Shown piece by piece: positions 1 to 7,361 of a stretch of 38,910 nucleotides of DNA. This DNA comes from Streptomyces populi (GTDB taxonomy: Bacteria > Actinomycetota > Actinomycetes > Streptomycetales > Streptomycetaceae), in contig NZ_KZ626919.1 of NCBI RefSeq assembly GCF_002911015.1, positions 1 to 38,910 on the forward strand. The letters are read 5' to 3'. The position numbers and the translations under genes are program-made. Position 1 is the stretch's first letter; each line of letters starts with the position of its first letter. Under the pieces are notes generated by a model. It saw only the letters and a program-made list of their open reading frames with translations. It was not told the origin of the DNA and did no database searches.

Positions 1-1857
1 CTCGGCGCTCGCCGTCCAACGCTGCCGCCGGATCCCGGGGTCAGGGTTACGGTCCCCGGACTCCAGGGCGTTGACCGCCCGGTGGTAGGGACCGCGCCAC
101 GCCTCGCCCGCGTAGTCGGCCCGACGGCGCAGCTCGGACGCCTCCACCAGCAGGGCGTCGGTCTCCTTGTGGACGTCGATTCCCGTGCGGCCGCCCTGGA
201 TCAGGGTGAGGGCAGCGAACGAGAGGGTGTCGGCCAGCAGAGGCCCCAGGCCGTAGCCGCGGCAGACCTGCTCGGCAAGCACCAGGTACCGGACGCACCC
301 GTCCCAGTCCTGGCGGAAGAAGGCGTCCTGGTGCCGGAGGTGGCAGAGCTTGACCAGCTGGACGTGGGCGGTGAGGTCGGGCGGTGCCTGCCCGATGAGG
401 TGCTCCGCCGCCGCGAACCGCTGCTCGATCTCAGCCGGGGACGACACGGGGGCACCCCGTTGCGCGGCGACGGCCGCGGCCCATGCCGCCGCCGCCAGAC
501 ACTGGGCTTCCTCCAGGGGCATGCCCTGTCCGTGCGCCGTGTCCGCGCCCCGCAGCAGGACGGACACCGCAGCCACGGGGTCGGAGTCCGTCAGGTGGGT
601 ACCCAGGAGCAGGTCCGCGTCCGCGGCCAGTGGGGACGGCTCGTCCGTCGGCGCGTCGTCGAGCTCGTGCAAGGTCGCCACGGCGTCCTGGGTCAGGCCC
701 ATCAGCGAGAGCGCCGCACTGCGCTGCACCGCCCGGCTGACGGGCTCCTGCACCCAGCCTGAGTGCCCGGTGTGGAGTTCCACCTGGCCGAGGTCGCCGC
801 GCCGGGTCAGATCCTCCAGGGCCGCCGCCGCGTGGACGCTCTCGCCCACCCACGTCCCCGACCACCCGGCCAGGTTCCGGGCACGGACACGGTGCCGCTC
901 GGCCCGGGCCGCGTCCCCGCGGACCAGGTACCAGCGCAGCATTGCGTGACGGATCGCCAGTTCGATGCCGACATCGCCGCCGTCACGGAATCCGCGGAGG
1001 GCGGCCCGGGCCAGATCCTCGCCCGCCGGAACGCCGTACTTCAGCAGTAGGTCCGCTGCCGTCCACCGCGCCCGGGCCGGGGCCATGAGGCCGCCACCCG
1101 CCCGGATGCGCTGCGCCACCGCTTGCAGCGCACGCACCTGCGCGGCCCAGGACTCCGGCGGCGGAGACACGCTGTCGAATTCGGCCGCCGCGAGGGCTTC
1201 TTCCAGGTCGACCTCGGCCTGGAGGAAGTCGCTCTCGGCCACGGACCACACGTCACCCCGAGCCCGGGCGGCCTCCCTCGCCGACCGAAGCCAGTCCGCC
1301 GCGGCCATCGGATCGGCCGGCGCCTGGCGCAGCAACCGGAATGCGGCGCGCCACACCCGTTCGGCACGCCGTGGCCGCCCCGCCCGCCAGCACAGCTGTA
1401 CGGCGGTTCCTGCGTCGCGCAGTGCCTCCTCGCGACGCGCCGTCCGCCCTCCTTCGAGGGGGAACAGCACCGCACTGACCCGGAAGGCGAATTCGGCCGC
1501 CGCGGCCCGGTCGGCCAGGGGGGTCGAAAGGCCGTCCGCCGTCTGCCGTGCCTCGGCGAGCAACTCGGCCGCGAGCCCCGGCACGGCTACGGGGTCCTGG
1601 GTGAAGAACGCCGGAAAGCGCGCCCAAAGGCCGGCTGTGTCCGAGGGGGCGAAACGCCCCTCGGCCCGCCGGGCCATGGCAGCCGCCGCTCCGACCAGCC
1701 CCCGTTCCAGCAGTGAGCGCAGGACGACCGTCCAGGCCCCTGCATCGCGCAGCAACGACTCCTCGCCACGCTCCTCGAGGATCCGCTCCAGCGCGCGGTA
1801 CCGCCGTTGGTCCAGCAGGACCTCAAGGTCCGCTGCGTCTGCCGTTCCCACTCGCAC
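1..1857 (-). CDS. Large helical-repeat (TPR-like) protein, C-terminus beyond left edge
   Basis: An open minus-strand frame of 619 codons runs from a GTG at 1857 to base 1 with no stop, so the gene is partial. Composition is that of a real Streptomyces protein: Ala/Leu/Arg/Glu-rich amphipathic helices in repeated pairs, for example around YRALERILEERGEESLL, with TPR-like spacing throughout. No signal peptide or membrane segment is visible. The GTG at 1857 is chosen because GGAGG lies 8 bases upstream; a GTG at 1872 is possible but has no room for that site. A TAA at 1921-1923 in the same frame limits the N-terminus. Long TPR proteins of this shape in actinomycetes often end in a CHAT protease domain or another effector, but that part is not in the window, so function is unassigned. 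Confidence 0.75.
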   Translation of the reverse strand, partial: MRVGTADAADLEVLLDQRRYRALERILEERGEESLLRDAGAWTVVLRSLLERGLVGAAAAMARRAEGRFAPSDTAGLWARFPAFFTQDPVAVPGLAAELLAEARQTADGLSTPLADRAAAAEFAFRVSAVLFPLEGGRTARREEALRDAGTAVQLCWRAGRPRRAERVWRAAFRLLRQAPADPMAAADWLRSAREAARARGDVWSVAESDFLQAEVDLEEALAAAEFDSVSPPPESWAAQVRALQAVAQRIRAGGGLMAPARARWTAADLLLKYGVPAGEDLARAALRGFRDGGDVGIELAIRHAMLRWYLVRGDAARAERHRVRARNLAGWSGTWVGESVHAAAALEDLTRRGDLGQVELHTGHSGWVQEPVSRAVQRSAALSLMGLTQDAVATLHELDDAPTDEPSPLAADADLLLGTHLTDSDPVAAVSVLLRGADTAHGQGMPLEEAQCLAAAAWAAAVAAQRGAPVSSPAEIEQRFAAAEHLIGQAPPDLTAHVQLVKLCHLRHQDAFFRQDWDGCVRYLVLAEQVCRGYGLGPLLADTLSFAALTLIQGGRTGIDVHKETDALLVEASELRRRADYAGEAWRGPYHRAVNALESGDRNPDPGIRRQRWTASAE

Positions 1858-1920
1858 CGACGCGTCCTCCACCTTCCAGGGGTCCGAACAGCGCCCGACC
1901 GCACGGGCCGCCGGCTGTGC

Positions 1921-2010
1921 TTACGCCGCCTCGGTCGGGCTGCCCCTCCGAACGCGTCCACGGGGCAGGTCGATCTGCCCGTCCTCCGGTCTCGCAGCGA
2001 CGTCGGTCAT
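1921..2010 (-). CDS. Small 29-codon ORF upstream of the helical-repeat gene
   Basis: An ATG at 2010 is preceded by AGGGGGA at about 9 bases, a good ribosome-binding site. It encodes 29 residues beginning MTDVAARPEDGQID and ending SPTEAA, with a TAA at 1921-1923. Its ATG overlaps the TGA of the upstream IS3 OrfA remnant (ATGA), and its stop lies 63 bases before the GTG of the helical-repeat gene, in the same frame. It could be a short translated leader, the original N-terminus of the helical-repeat gene cut off by a nonsense mutation, or chance. No family is recognised. Confidence 0.3.
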   Translation of the reverse strand: MTDVAARPEDGQIDLPRGRVRRGSPTEAA

Positions 2011-2240
2011 GCGGCTCGGTCCCCCTGATCGGTCCGGACTCGCGTTTCCCGGATGACCCGTCCGGACTCGGCGGGCGGTTTCCCGTCAACTCCGCAGGCT
2101 CGCAGCAACCAGCTCGCCGGCGCGGTCCCGTCGATCCCGAAATCCTTCGCGCCCCGTGCGGTCGGCTTGGTCTCGGTGATGATCCGCACGCTCCCTCCCT
2201 CACGGAACCCCGCGTCGAACGTCCGCCTCCTGTCCGCCAT
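2007..2240 (-). pseudogene. IS3-family transposase OrfA remnant
   Basis: The 77-residue product starts MADRRRTFDAGFREG and continues with IITETKPTARGAKDFGI and ASWLLRA. This follows the HTH_Tnp_1 pattern of IS3-family OrfA (basic start, FDAEFREGAVR, GI-x-x-GTLxxW). The second half no longer reads as the coiled-coil region of OrfA, and no OrfB follows, so this is a decayed fragment. The ATG at 2240 has a GGGGGAGG-type site upstream. It lies between the FdhF operon and the helical-repeat gene and marks an old insertion. Confidence 0.6.
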
Positions 2241-2270
2241 GGTCCCCAGCCTCCCCCGCGATCAAGGTCT

Positions 2271-2606
2271 CTACGCCGAACCGGCCGCATGGAACTCATC
2301 GACGGTGGCCACCCCAAAGCCCTTCTCCTTGAGCACCTTGGCGTCCACACCCTCGTCGGACTGCCCGAACCCCCGCCCGGCCGGCCGGGAAACCGGCGAC
2401 CTCACCTGATCCCTCAAGCCCTGAACAAGTTCTATGGCCAGGCCGAGCGCCTCGAACGCGGTGCCCCCGAACCGGGCGAAACGATGGAGACCGCGCCCCA
2501 GGCCCCGTACGAGCTCTGGCCGGCGGAGATCGATCCGGCCGGGCCGGCCTCCGCGGAGCAGCGTGCGTGCCCGCTGCTCGAGAGGCTCGTCCAGGGGCAC
2601 CGACAC
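2271..2606 (-). CDS. Hypothetical 111-residue protein downstream of FdhF-like gene
   Basis: A GTG at 2606 opens a 111-codon frame about 30 bases after the TGA of the FdhF-like oxidoreductase, on the same strand and in the same frame as that stop. This suggests an operon partner or coupled gene. The product has an Arg-rich helical N-terminus (RARTLLRGGRPGRIDLRRPE), a hydrophobic helix around FEALGLAIELVQGL, and a C-terminus reading KVLKEKGFGVATVDEF. No Cys motif, signal peptide or known domain is visible. It could be an accessory protein of the oxidoreductase, but only position supports that. The ribosome-binding site is weak. Confidence 0.5.
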   Translation of the reverse strand: MSVPLDEPLEQRARTLLRGGRPGRIDLRRPELVRGLGRGLHRFARFGGTAFEALGLAIELVQGLRDQVRSPVSRPAGRGFGQSDEGVDAKVLKEKGFGVATVDEFHAAGSA

Positions 2607-2636
2607 CCTGGCGAGCCGCCCACCGCGGAGCCCCGC

Positions 2637-4955
2637 TCAAGAGGAAGGACGGATGGTGACCTTGACGTGTTTCATGATCGGCTGGTCGCTCTGGGTGCTG
2701 TAGTCACCGAGCGCGCAGAGCACGTTCATCTCCGGCATATAGCCGGCAGCGCAACCACGCGGGATGTCGTACGGAACTGCGAGGTAGCCGTCGAGATGCC
2801 GCCGGCTGCCGTCTTTCGCGACGCTCATGATGTCGACCGGGCTCATGTCGGCGATACCGCGCTCGCGCATGTCGGCTCGGTTCATGAAGACCAGCGTGCG
2901 CAGGTTCTTGATGCCGCGGTAGCGGTCGTTGCCGGAGTAGATCGTGGTGTTCCACTGGTCGTGCGACCGCATCGTCCCCAGCGCCAGGGTGTCGGAGGCC
3001 GGAATGACGTCGGGCAGCGCGGCAGCGGAGAACTCGGCACGCCCGGACGGGGTCAGAAAGACGAGTTCCCGGGCCGGCTGCTTGATGCGGAAGCCGAGCG
3101 GCAGCCGCACACGGCGGTTGAAGTCCTCGAAGCCGTCCAGGGCCTTGGCCATGGTGTCGCGGATCCGGTCGTAGTCCTCGATGTACCACTCCCACGGCGT
3201 CTTGCTGTCCGGCAGCGCCGCGCGAGCCATGCCGGCGATGATGGCCGGCTCGGAGAGCAGGTGCGGCGAAGCCGGCCGCTTCATGCCGATCGACAGGTGG
3301 ACCATGCTCATCGAGTCCTCGACCGAGGTGCTCTGGATGCCCTTGCGCTGATGGTCCTTCTCGGTGCGTCCGAGGCACGGCAGGATCAGCGCCCGGCGGC
3401 CGTGGACGACGTGGCTGCGGTTCAGCTTCGTACTCACCTGCACGGTGAGTTCGCACCTCTCCAGCGCCGCGTACGTGTACGGCGTGTCCGGCGCCGCGAG
3501 CGCGAAATTGCCGCCCATGCCGACGAACACCTTCACGTCACCGCTGTGCATCGCCTTGATGGTGTGGACCGTGTCCAGGCCGTGCGCGCGCGGCGGATCG
3601 ATGCCGCACGCCTCGGCGAGACGGTCCAGGAACTCCTCGGTCGGGCGGTGGTCGATGCCGCAGGTGCGGTTGCCCTGCACGTTGCTGTGGCCGCGCACGG
3701 GAGAGGGCCCCGCCCCCTCGCGTCCCAGGTTCCCGCGGAGCAGCAGCAGGTTGACGATCTCCCGGACCGTGTCGACGCCGTGCTCGTGCTGGGTGAGCCC
3801 CAGGCACCAGCTGACGATCGAGCGGTCGGCCTCCTCGTACACGCGCGTCGCCTTGAGCACGTCGTCCCGGCTCAGCCCCGACTGGCGCTCGATCACCTCC
3901 CAGGGCGTCGCCTCGCACAGCGCCCTGTACTCCTCGAAACCCGTGGCATGGCGATCGATGAATTCCTGGTCCAGCGCCTTGGGGTCGGTCACGGACCGCT
4001 CCAGGACCGCCTTGGCCATGCCGCGGAGCAGGGCCATGTCGCCGCCGATCCGGGGCTGGAGGTTGAGCGTGGACGTCTTCGTGGCGTGGAAGGTCGCCAT
4101 GTCCTTGAAGTCGTGCGGGATGATCGTCCGTGTGGCGGCAGCCTCCACGAGCGGATTGACGTGCACGATCTGAGCGCCGCGCTTGTGGGCCTCGGCCAGC
4201 GCGGTGAGCATCCGTGGCGCGTTCGACGCGGCGTTCACGCCGAAGATGAACAGCGCGTCGGCGGTTTCCCAGTCCTTCAGGTCCACCGTTCCCTTGCCGG
4301 TGCCCAGGGACGCCTGGAGGGCCCTGCCGCTGGCCTCGTGGCACATGTTGGAGCAGTCGGGCAGGTTGTTCGTGCCGAGTTCGCGGGCCATCAGCTGGTA
4401 GAGGAACGTGGCCTCGTTGCCCAGTCGGCCGGAGGTGTAGAAGGACGCCCGGTTCGGGTCGTCCAGCTCGCGCAGGGTCCGGCCGACGAGGTCGAAGGCG
4501 TCCTTCCAGCTGATGGGCACGTAGTGGTCCGTGTCGGGGTCGTAGGTCATCGGCTCGGTCAGCCGACCCTGGTCCTCGAGGTCGTAGTCGGTCCATCCGG
4601 CCAGCTCGGTCACCGAGTGCGTGGAGAAGAACTCGCGCCCCACCCGCTTGCGGGTCATCTCCCACGTGACGTGCTTGATGCCGTTCTCACAGATGTCGAG
4701 GTGCAGGCCTTTGGTGTCGTCGGGCCAGGCACAGCCCGGACAGTCGAACCCGGTCCGCTCGTGGTTCATCTTCATGATCGCCCGGGGCCCGTCCACAGGA
4801 AGGGCGCCCTCGCGCGCCATGAAGCGGCTCACGCTCTTCGCCGCCCCCCAGCCGGCTGCCGGGTGGTGGTACGGACGGAACTCGGCCTTCCCTTGCAGGT
4901 CGGGCCCCACACGAGGCTCCATCGCGGGCTCGTGCTCGTCCTTGCTGGTGGTCAC
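2637..4955 (-). CDS. FdhF/YdeP family molybdopterin oxidoreductase
   Basis: A 772-residue single-chain oxidoreductase of the molybdopterin (formate dehydrogenase H-like) superfamily, closest in style to YdeP. Visible features are an N-terminal CPGC motif in GFDCPGCAWPDD, the family-typical SWKDAFDLVGRTLREL and SGRLGNEATFLYQLMARELGTNN, a CHEASG stretch near the cofactor, GGDMALLRGMAKAVLE, and a C-terminal molydopterin dinucleotide-binding half with HDQWNTTIYSGNDRYRGI. Members are soluble and cytoplasmic; YdeP is linked to acid resistance in E. coli, but the reaction of actinomycete members is not settled. The GTG at 4955 is preferred because GGAAGGGG sits 8 bases upstream; GTG codons at 4964 and 4994 are in frame but worse placed. 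Two 21-bp-spaced repeats and an AT-rich tract lie upstream (5056-5150), suggesting tight regulation. The gene is followed closely by the 2271-2606 ORF. Confidence 0.9.
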   Translation of the reverse strand: MTTSKDEHEPAMEPRVGPDLQGKAEFRPYHHPAAGWGAAKSVSRFMAREGALPVDGPRAIMKMNHERTGFDCPGCAWPDDTKGLHLDICENGIKHVTWEMTRKRVGREFFSTHSVTELAGWTDYDLEDQGRLTEPMTYDPDTDHYVPISWKDAFDLVGRTLRELDDPNRASFYTSGRLGNEATFLYQLMARELGTNNLPDCSNMCHEASGRALQASLGTGKGTVDLKDWETADALFIFGVNAASNAPRMLTALAEAHKRGAQIVHVNPLVEAAATRTIIPHDFKDMATFHATKTSTLNLQPRIGGDMALLRGMAKAVLERSVTDPKALDQEFIDRHATGFEEYRALCEATPWEVIERQSGLSRDDVLKATRVYEEADRSIVSWCLGLTQHEHGVDTVREIVNLLLLRGNLGREGAGPSPVRGHSNVQGNRTCGIDHRPTEEFLDRLAEACGIDPPRAHGLDTVHTIKAMHSGDVKVFVGMGGNFALAAPDTPYTYAALERCELTVQVSTKLNRSHVVHGRRALILPCLGRTEKDHQRKGIQSTSVEDSMSMVHLSIGMKRPASPHLLSEPAIIAGMARAALPDSKTPWEWYIEDYDRIRDTMAKALDGFEDFNRRVRLPLGFRIKQPARELVFLTPSGRAEFSAAALPDVIPASDTLALGTMRSHDQWNTTIYSGNDRYRGIKNLRTLVFMNRADMRERGIADMSPVDIMSVAKDGSRRHLDGYLAVPYDIPRGCAAGYMPEMNVLCALGDYSTQSDQPIMKHVKVTIRPSS

Positions 4956-5055
4956 GACGCTCACCCCTTCCCGGGGGGTGCGAGGGACGGACAATACCCT
5001 TCGGGCAGGCTAAGTCCGCCGTTCCGGGCCTGCCATTCGGACTGCCGCACTCCCG

Positions 5056-5090
5056 GTAAACGGATCCGAACTCACAGTAAACCGATCCGA
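5056..5090. promoter_or_regulatory. Two direct repeats, GTAAACSGATCCGA, 21 bp apart
   Basis: GTAAACGGATCCGA occupies 5056-5069 and GTAAACCGATCCGA occupies 5077-5090. They differ at one base and are 21 bp apart, two helical turns, so a dimer or pair of dimers would bind the same DNA face. The sites lie 100-135 bp upstream of the FdhF-like start and face that gene. The tandem arrangement suggests operator or activator half-sites; the regulator is unknown. Confidence 0.5.
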
Positions 5091-5406
5091 CAAAAAGAAA
5101 TATTCTGTTCCTTTTTCGCCTTTTCGGTTTGATTTTTGCCTTTTGGTCCGGCGGAATGCGGGAGCCTCGCGACCGCACCCCGATCCGTCCTTGCACCACC
5201 TGCCGAGGTGGCCGTCATCCTGGTCGCCGCCGCCCCGGGCGGCGAGGCCACCGTGGAGGAACTCCGGTCCGCGTCGAGCAGGTCCGGCACGTCTCCCGCT
5301 CAGCCGCGGCTGTCCGCCGAAGCGGGCGCCGGGGCGTTCCACGCCGTGCCGGTGCCGCCCGGGTCGTCGGACGGCAGCGGCACGGCGGTCGGGGCCGGGG
5401 CGGGTG
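5091..5406. other. Intergenic region between FdhF-like gene and phospholipase D; AT-rich tract
   Basis: No convincing gene was found between 4956 and 5406. Bases 5091-5150 are unusually AT-rich for this genome and contain an imperfect direct repeat of TTTTTCGCCTTTTCGG (about 5112) and TTTTTGCCTTTTGG (about 5133). Such a tract fits a promoter or a nucleoid-protein (Lsr2-type) site. Between 5226 and 5242 there is a GC-only hairpin, CGCCGCC-CCG-GGCGGCG, that could end the phospholipase D transcript. The remaining frames are Arg/Ala-rich and look non-coding. Confidence 0.4.
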
Positions 5407-7023
5407 TCAGATCTTGCAGAGCCCCCGCTCGTAGTCGACGGTCGCGGAAGACCGGGAGTAGTTCCACTGCGGCTGGAGCAGGGCGCTGTCGAGCTGCCGG
5501 GCGGCGTCCGGACTCTCCACGATGTACCCGAAGTCCTGCAACCAGGCCGGGTAGAGGTTCTTCGAGCCGATGTAGAACGCCGAGCCGTCGACCGAGATCA
5601 GCTTGTGGTGCTGGGCGTAGGGGTGCCCGTCGGCCCACGTCTCGCTCGCGGAGCCGCGGAACGGGGCGAGCTGGAGGTTGTCGCACAGGGCCGCCCGGGC
5701 CCTCTGCTCGTCCCCGGTGGCTTGTACCAGCCTGCTGCGCAGCGCGTCGCTGATCTCGGAGAGGGATTTGATCTGCGAGTACCCCCCGCTGCCGACGGCT
5801 CCCCGGTTGGCGGGGTCGCTGACGACGATGCGCACCTTGACGCCGTCGGCGAGTTTGGCGGCCAGGGCGTCGTACACGCGCGTGTCGTACCGGGGCAGCG
5901 GCGGGCACGTGGCGTTGAGGTCCTGCTGCGAGATCTCGATGTGCTCGCCGGCACTGGAGATCAGCGAACGCAGGGCGCTCTCCTCGGGGTTGACCGTGTC
6001 GTAGTCGCGGTCGCCGTTGGTGTTGTCGTGCAGACCGGCCACGCACCGGGTGCCGGCGGTGTCCGGCAGCGAGGGGTGCCAGGTGGAGGCGGGGTCGGAG
6101 TCCTCCACGCCCACCCCGAGCCCGCCGACGGCGACGACCGGCACGTCACCGGTGGCGGGAACCGTTCGCGGGTTGGTGTCCTGCTCCATGCGGGCCTGGC
6201 AGCCCGCCGCGCCCGAGGCGGCGTACCAGACACTCGCCACGTTGGTGCGGTTGCTACAGGTCCAGCTCCAGAGCCGGTCCAGGTAGCGGCCCGCCGTGCC
6301 GGCCGCAGGGCCGGACAGGGCCAGGTCGACGTCCGTCACAGGGTGCGGGGTGTCGAGGTAGTCGCCCTTCCAGTCGTTGATGCCGCCGGTGATCGCGGTC
6401 TCTCCGTCGACGACGAGGAGTTTGGAGTGGTTCCACGACAGGGCGGTCTTCGACGTCGTCATGGAGGCGACGTCGATGCTGAGGGCGTCCGCCGCGGGGC
6501 CGAGCCCCTTCCGCAGGTCGGCGAGGTACTGCGAGGGGCGGACGTTGAGATGGTAGAGGGGTGCGGCGCCGACGAGGACCCGGACCTTCAGGTGGTGTCC
6601 GGCGGCCACGGAGGACTTCAGGCCGGCGACGATGGCGTCCTGGAAGGCGCCGTCCGGAAAGGGGGCGAGGCTGGAGATGTCGACGGTGCGGGTGGCCCGG
6701 GCGATGTTCTCGGTCATCCTGGCCAGCAGTTTCCTGGTTCCGTCGCGGTCTCGGCATTCCGCGTCGCCCCAGCAGCCGGGGGTCTGTAGCAGCCAGCTCA
6801 CGGGGTCGCCGGGCGCGGCATCGAGCCGGTTGCCCGCCGTCCGTTCCCATACGTCGCCCTCGAGGCCGGGTGAGATCTCGCGGAGCGTGCGTTCCACGGC
6901 GTCGAGATGCGGGGTCGCCGAAGAGGGTGCGGCGGCGGCGGGCGCCGCGGGCAGGGCGGCGAGGGCCAGAGCGGATATCAGCGCGGCACGCGCTGTGCGC
7001 TGTAAGCGGAGCGAAATGATCAC
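5407..7023 (-). CDS. pld: Secreted phospholipase D
   Basis: A 538-residue exported phospholipase D that hydrolyses the headgroup of phospholipids such as phosphatidylcholine and can transphosphatidylate. Residues 1-32 are a Sec signal peptide (Arg-rich start, hydrophobic ALISALALAAL, AxA-type end). Two HxKx4D motifs are complete: His199-Lys201-Asp206 in WNHSKLLVVDG and His472-Lys474-Asp479 in HHKLISVDG, each followed by the usual Gly/Ser-Asn stretch (ITGGIND; IGSKN). Length and layout match the classic Streptomyces PLD. The GTG at 7023 is the only plausible start because an in-frame TAA lies 12 bases further upstream; the ribosome-binding site is weak. Codon 7 is TTA, a rare leucine codon that in Streptomyces needs the bldA tRNA, so expression may be tied to development. 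Confidence 0.95.
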   Translation of the reverse strand: MIISLRLQRTARAALISALALAALPAAPAAAAPSSATPHLDAVERTLREISPGLEGDVWERTAGNRLDAAPGDPVSWLLQTPGCWGDAECRDRDGTRKLLARMTENIARATRTVDISSLAPFPDGAFQDAIVAGLKSSVAAGHHLKVRVLVGAAPLYHLNVRPSQYLADLRKGLGPAADALSIDVASMTTSKTALSWNHSKLLVVDGETAITGGINDWKGDYLDTPHPVTDVDLALSGPAAGTAGRYLDRLWSWTCSNRTNVASVWYAASGAAGCQARMEQDTNPRTVPATGDVPVVAVGGLGVGVEDSDPASTWHPSLPDTAGTRCVAGLHDNTNGDRDYDTVNPEESALRSLISSAGEHIEISQQDLNATCPPLPRYDTRVYDALAAKLADGVKVRIVVSDPANRGAVGSGGYSQIKSLSEISDALRSRLVQATGDEQRARAALCDNLQLAPFRGSASETWADGHPYAQHHKLISVDGSAFYIGSKNLYPAWLQDFGYIVESPDAARQLDSALLQPQWNYSRSSATVDYERGLCKI

Positions 7024-7361
7024 CCACAGAAGTTACCAGCGAGTATGACGGTGTGGCGAACACGGCACAGCCGCAGGACGGCCACGGCACACGGGCATCG
7101 ACAGGGTGATTCCCCCTGCGAGCGGCCCGGTTGCGCATGGATCGCCCCGCCCGTGCCGGGACCCGCTCGTCGCCCCCGACCCGCTTCCGCCCGCGCGAGC
7201 GGGGTCATGACGAAACGGCGTAGCCGTGCCCGAGGGGCAGGCCACCTCGGCAGAGACCGGCGCACCCCTCGGACCACGCCCGGCGCGGGAACACGTCCTC
7301 GCCTCGGCGCTGTGCGCGGGCGTCCGGGCATGAGGTGGACGCCCGAACGCGCTCAGTGCGT
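7024..7361. other. Intergenic region upstream of phospholipase D
   Basis: About 340 bases lie between the stop of the LuxR-type regulator and the start of phospholipase D, both on the minus strand. I see no supported gene or RNA; the open frames are Arg/Pro/Gly-rich shadows. The promoter of pld should lie near 7030-7100, but I cannot pick convincing -10 and -35 boxes. Confidence 0.4.

Noticed and set aside
965..2056. A 363-codon plus-strand frame at the left end
   Set aside because: Ser/Arg/Ala/Thr-rich shadow of the minus-strand helical-repeat gene.
1713..5132. A plus-strand open frame of 1139 codons across the FdhF region
   Set aside because: It is antisense to the FdhF-like gene, whose minus-strand product has clear family motifs. 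The plus product is Arg/Pro/Val/His-rich without any domain, as expected for a GC-rich shadow frame.
5143..6789. A 548-codon plus-strand frame opposite phospholipase D
   Set aside because: The minus strand carries both HKD motifs and a signal peptide; the plus frame has no family features.
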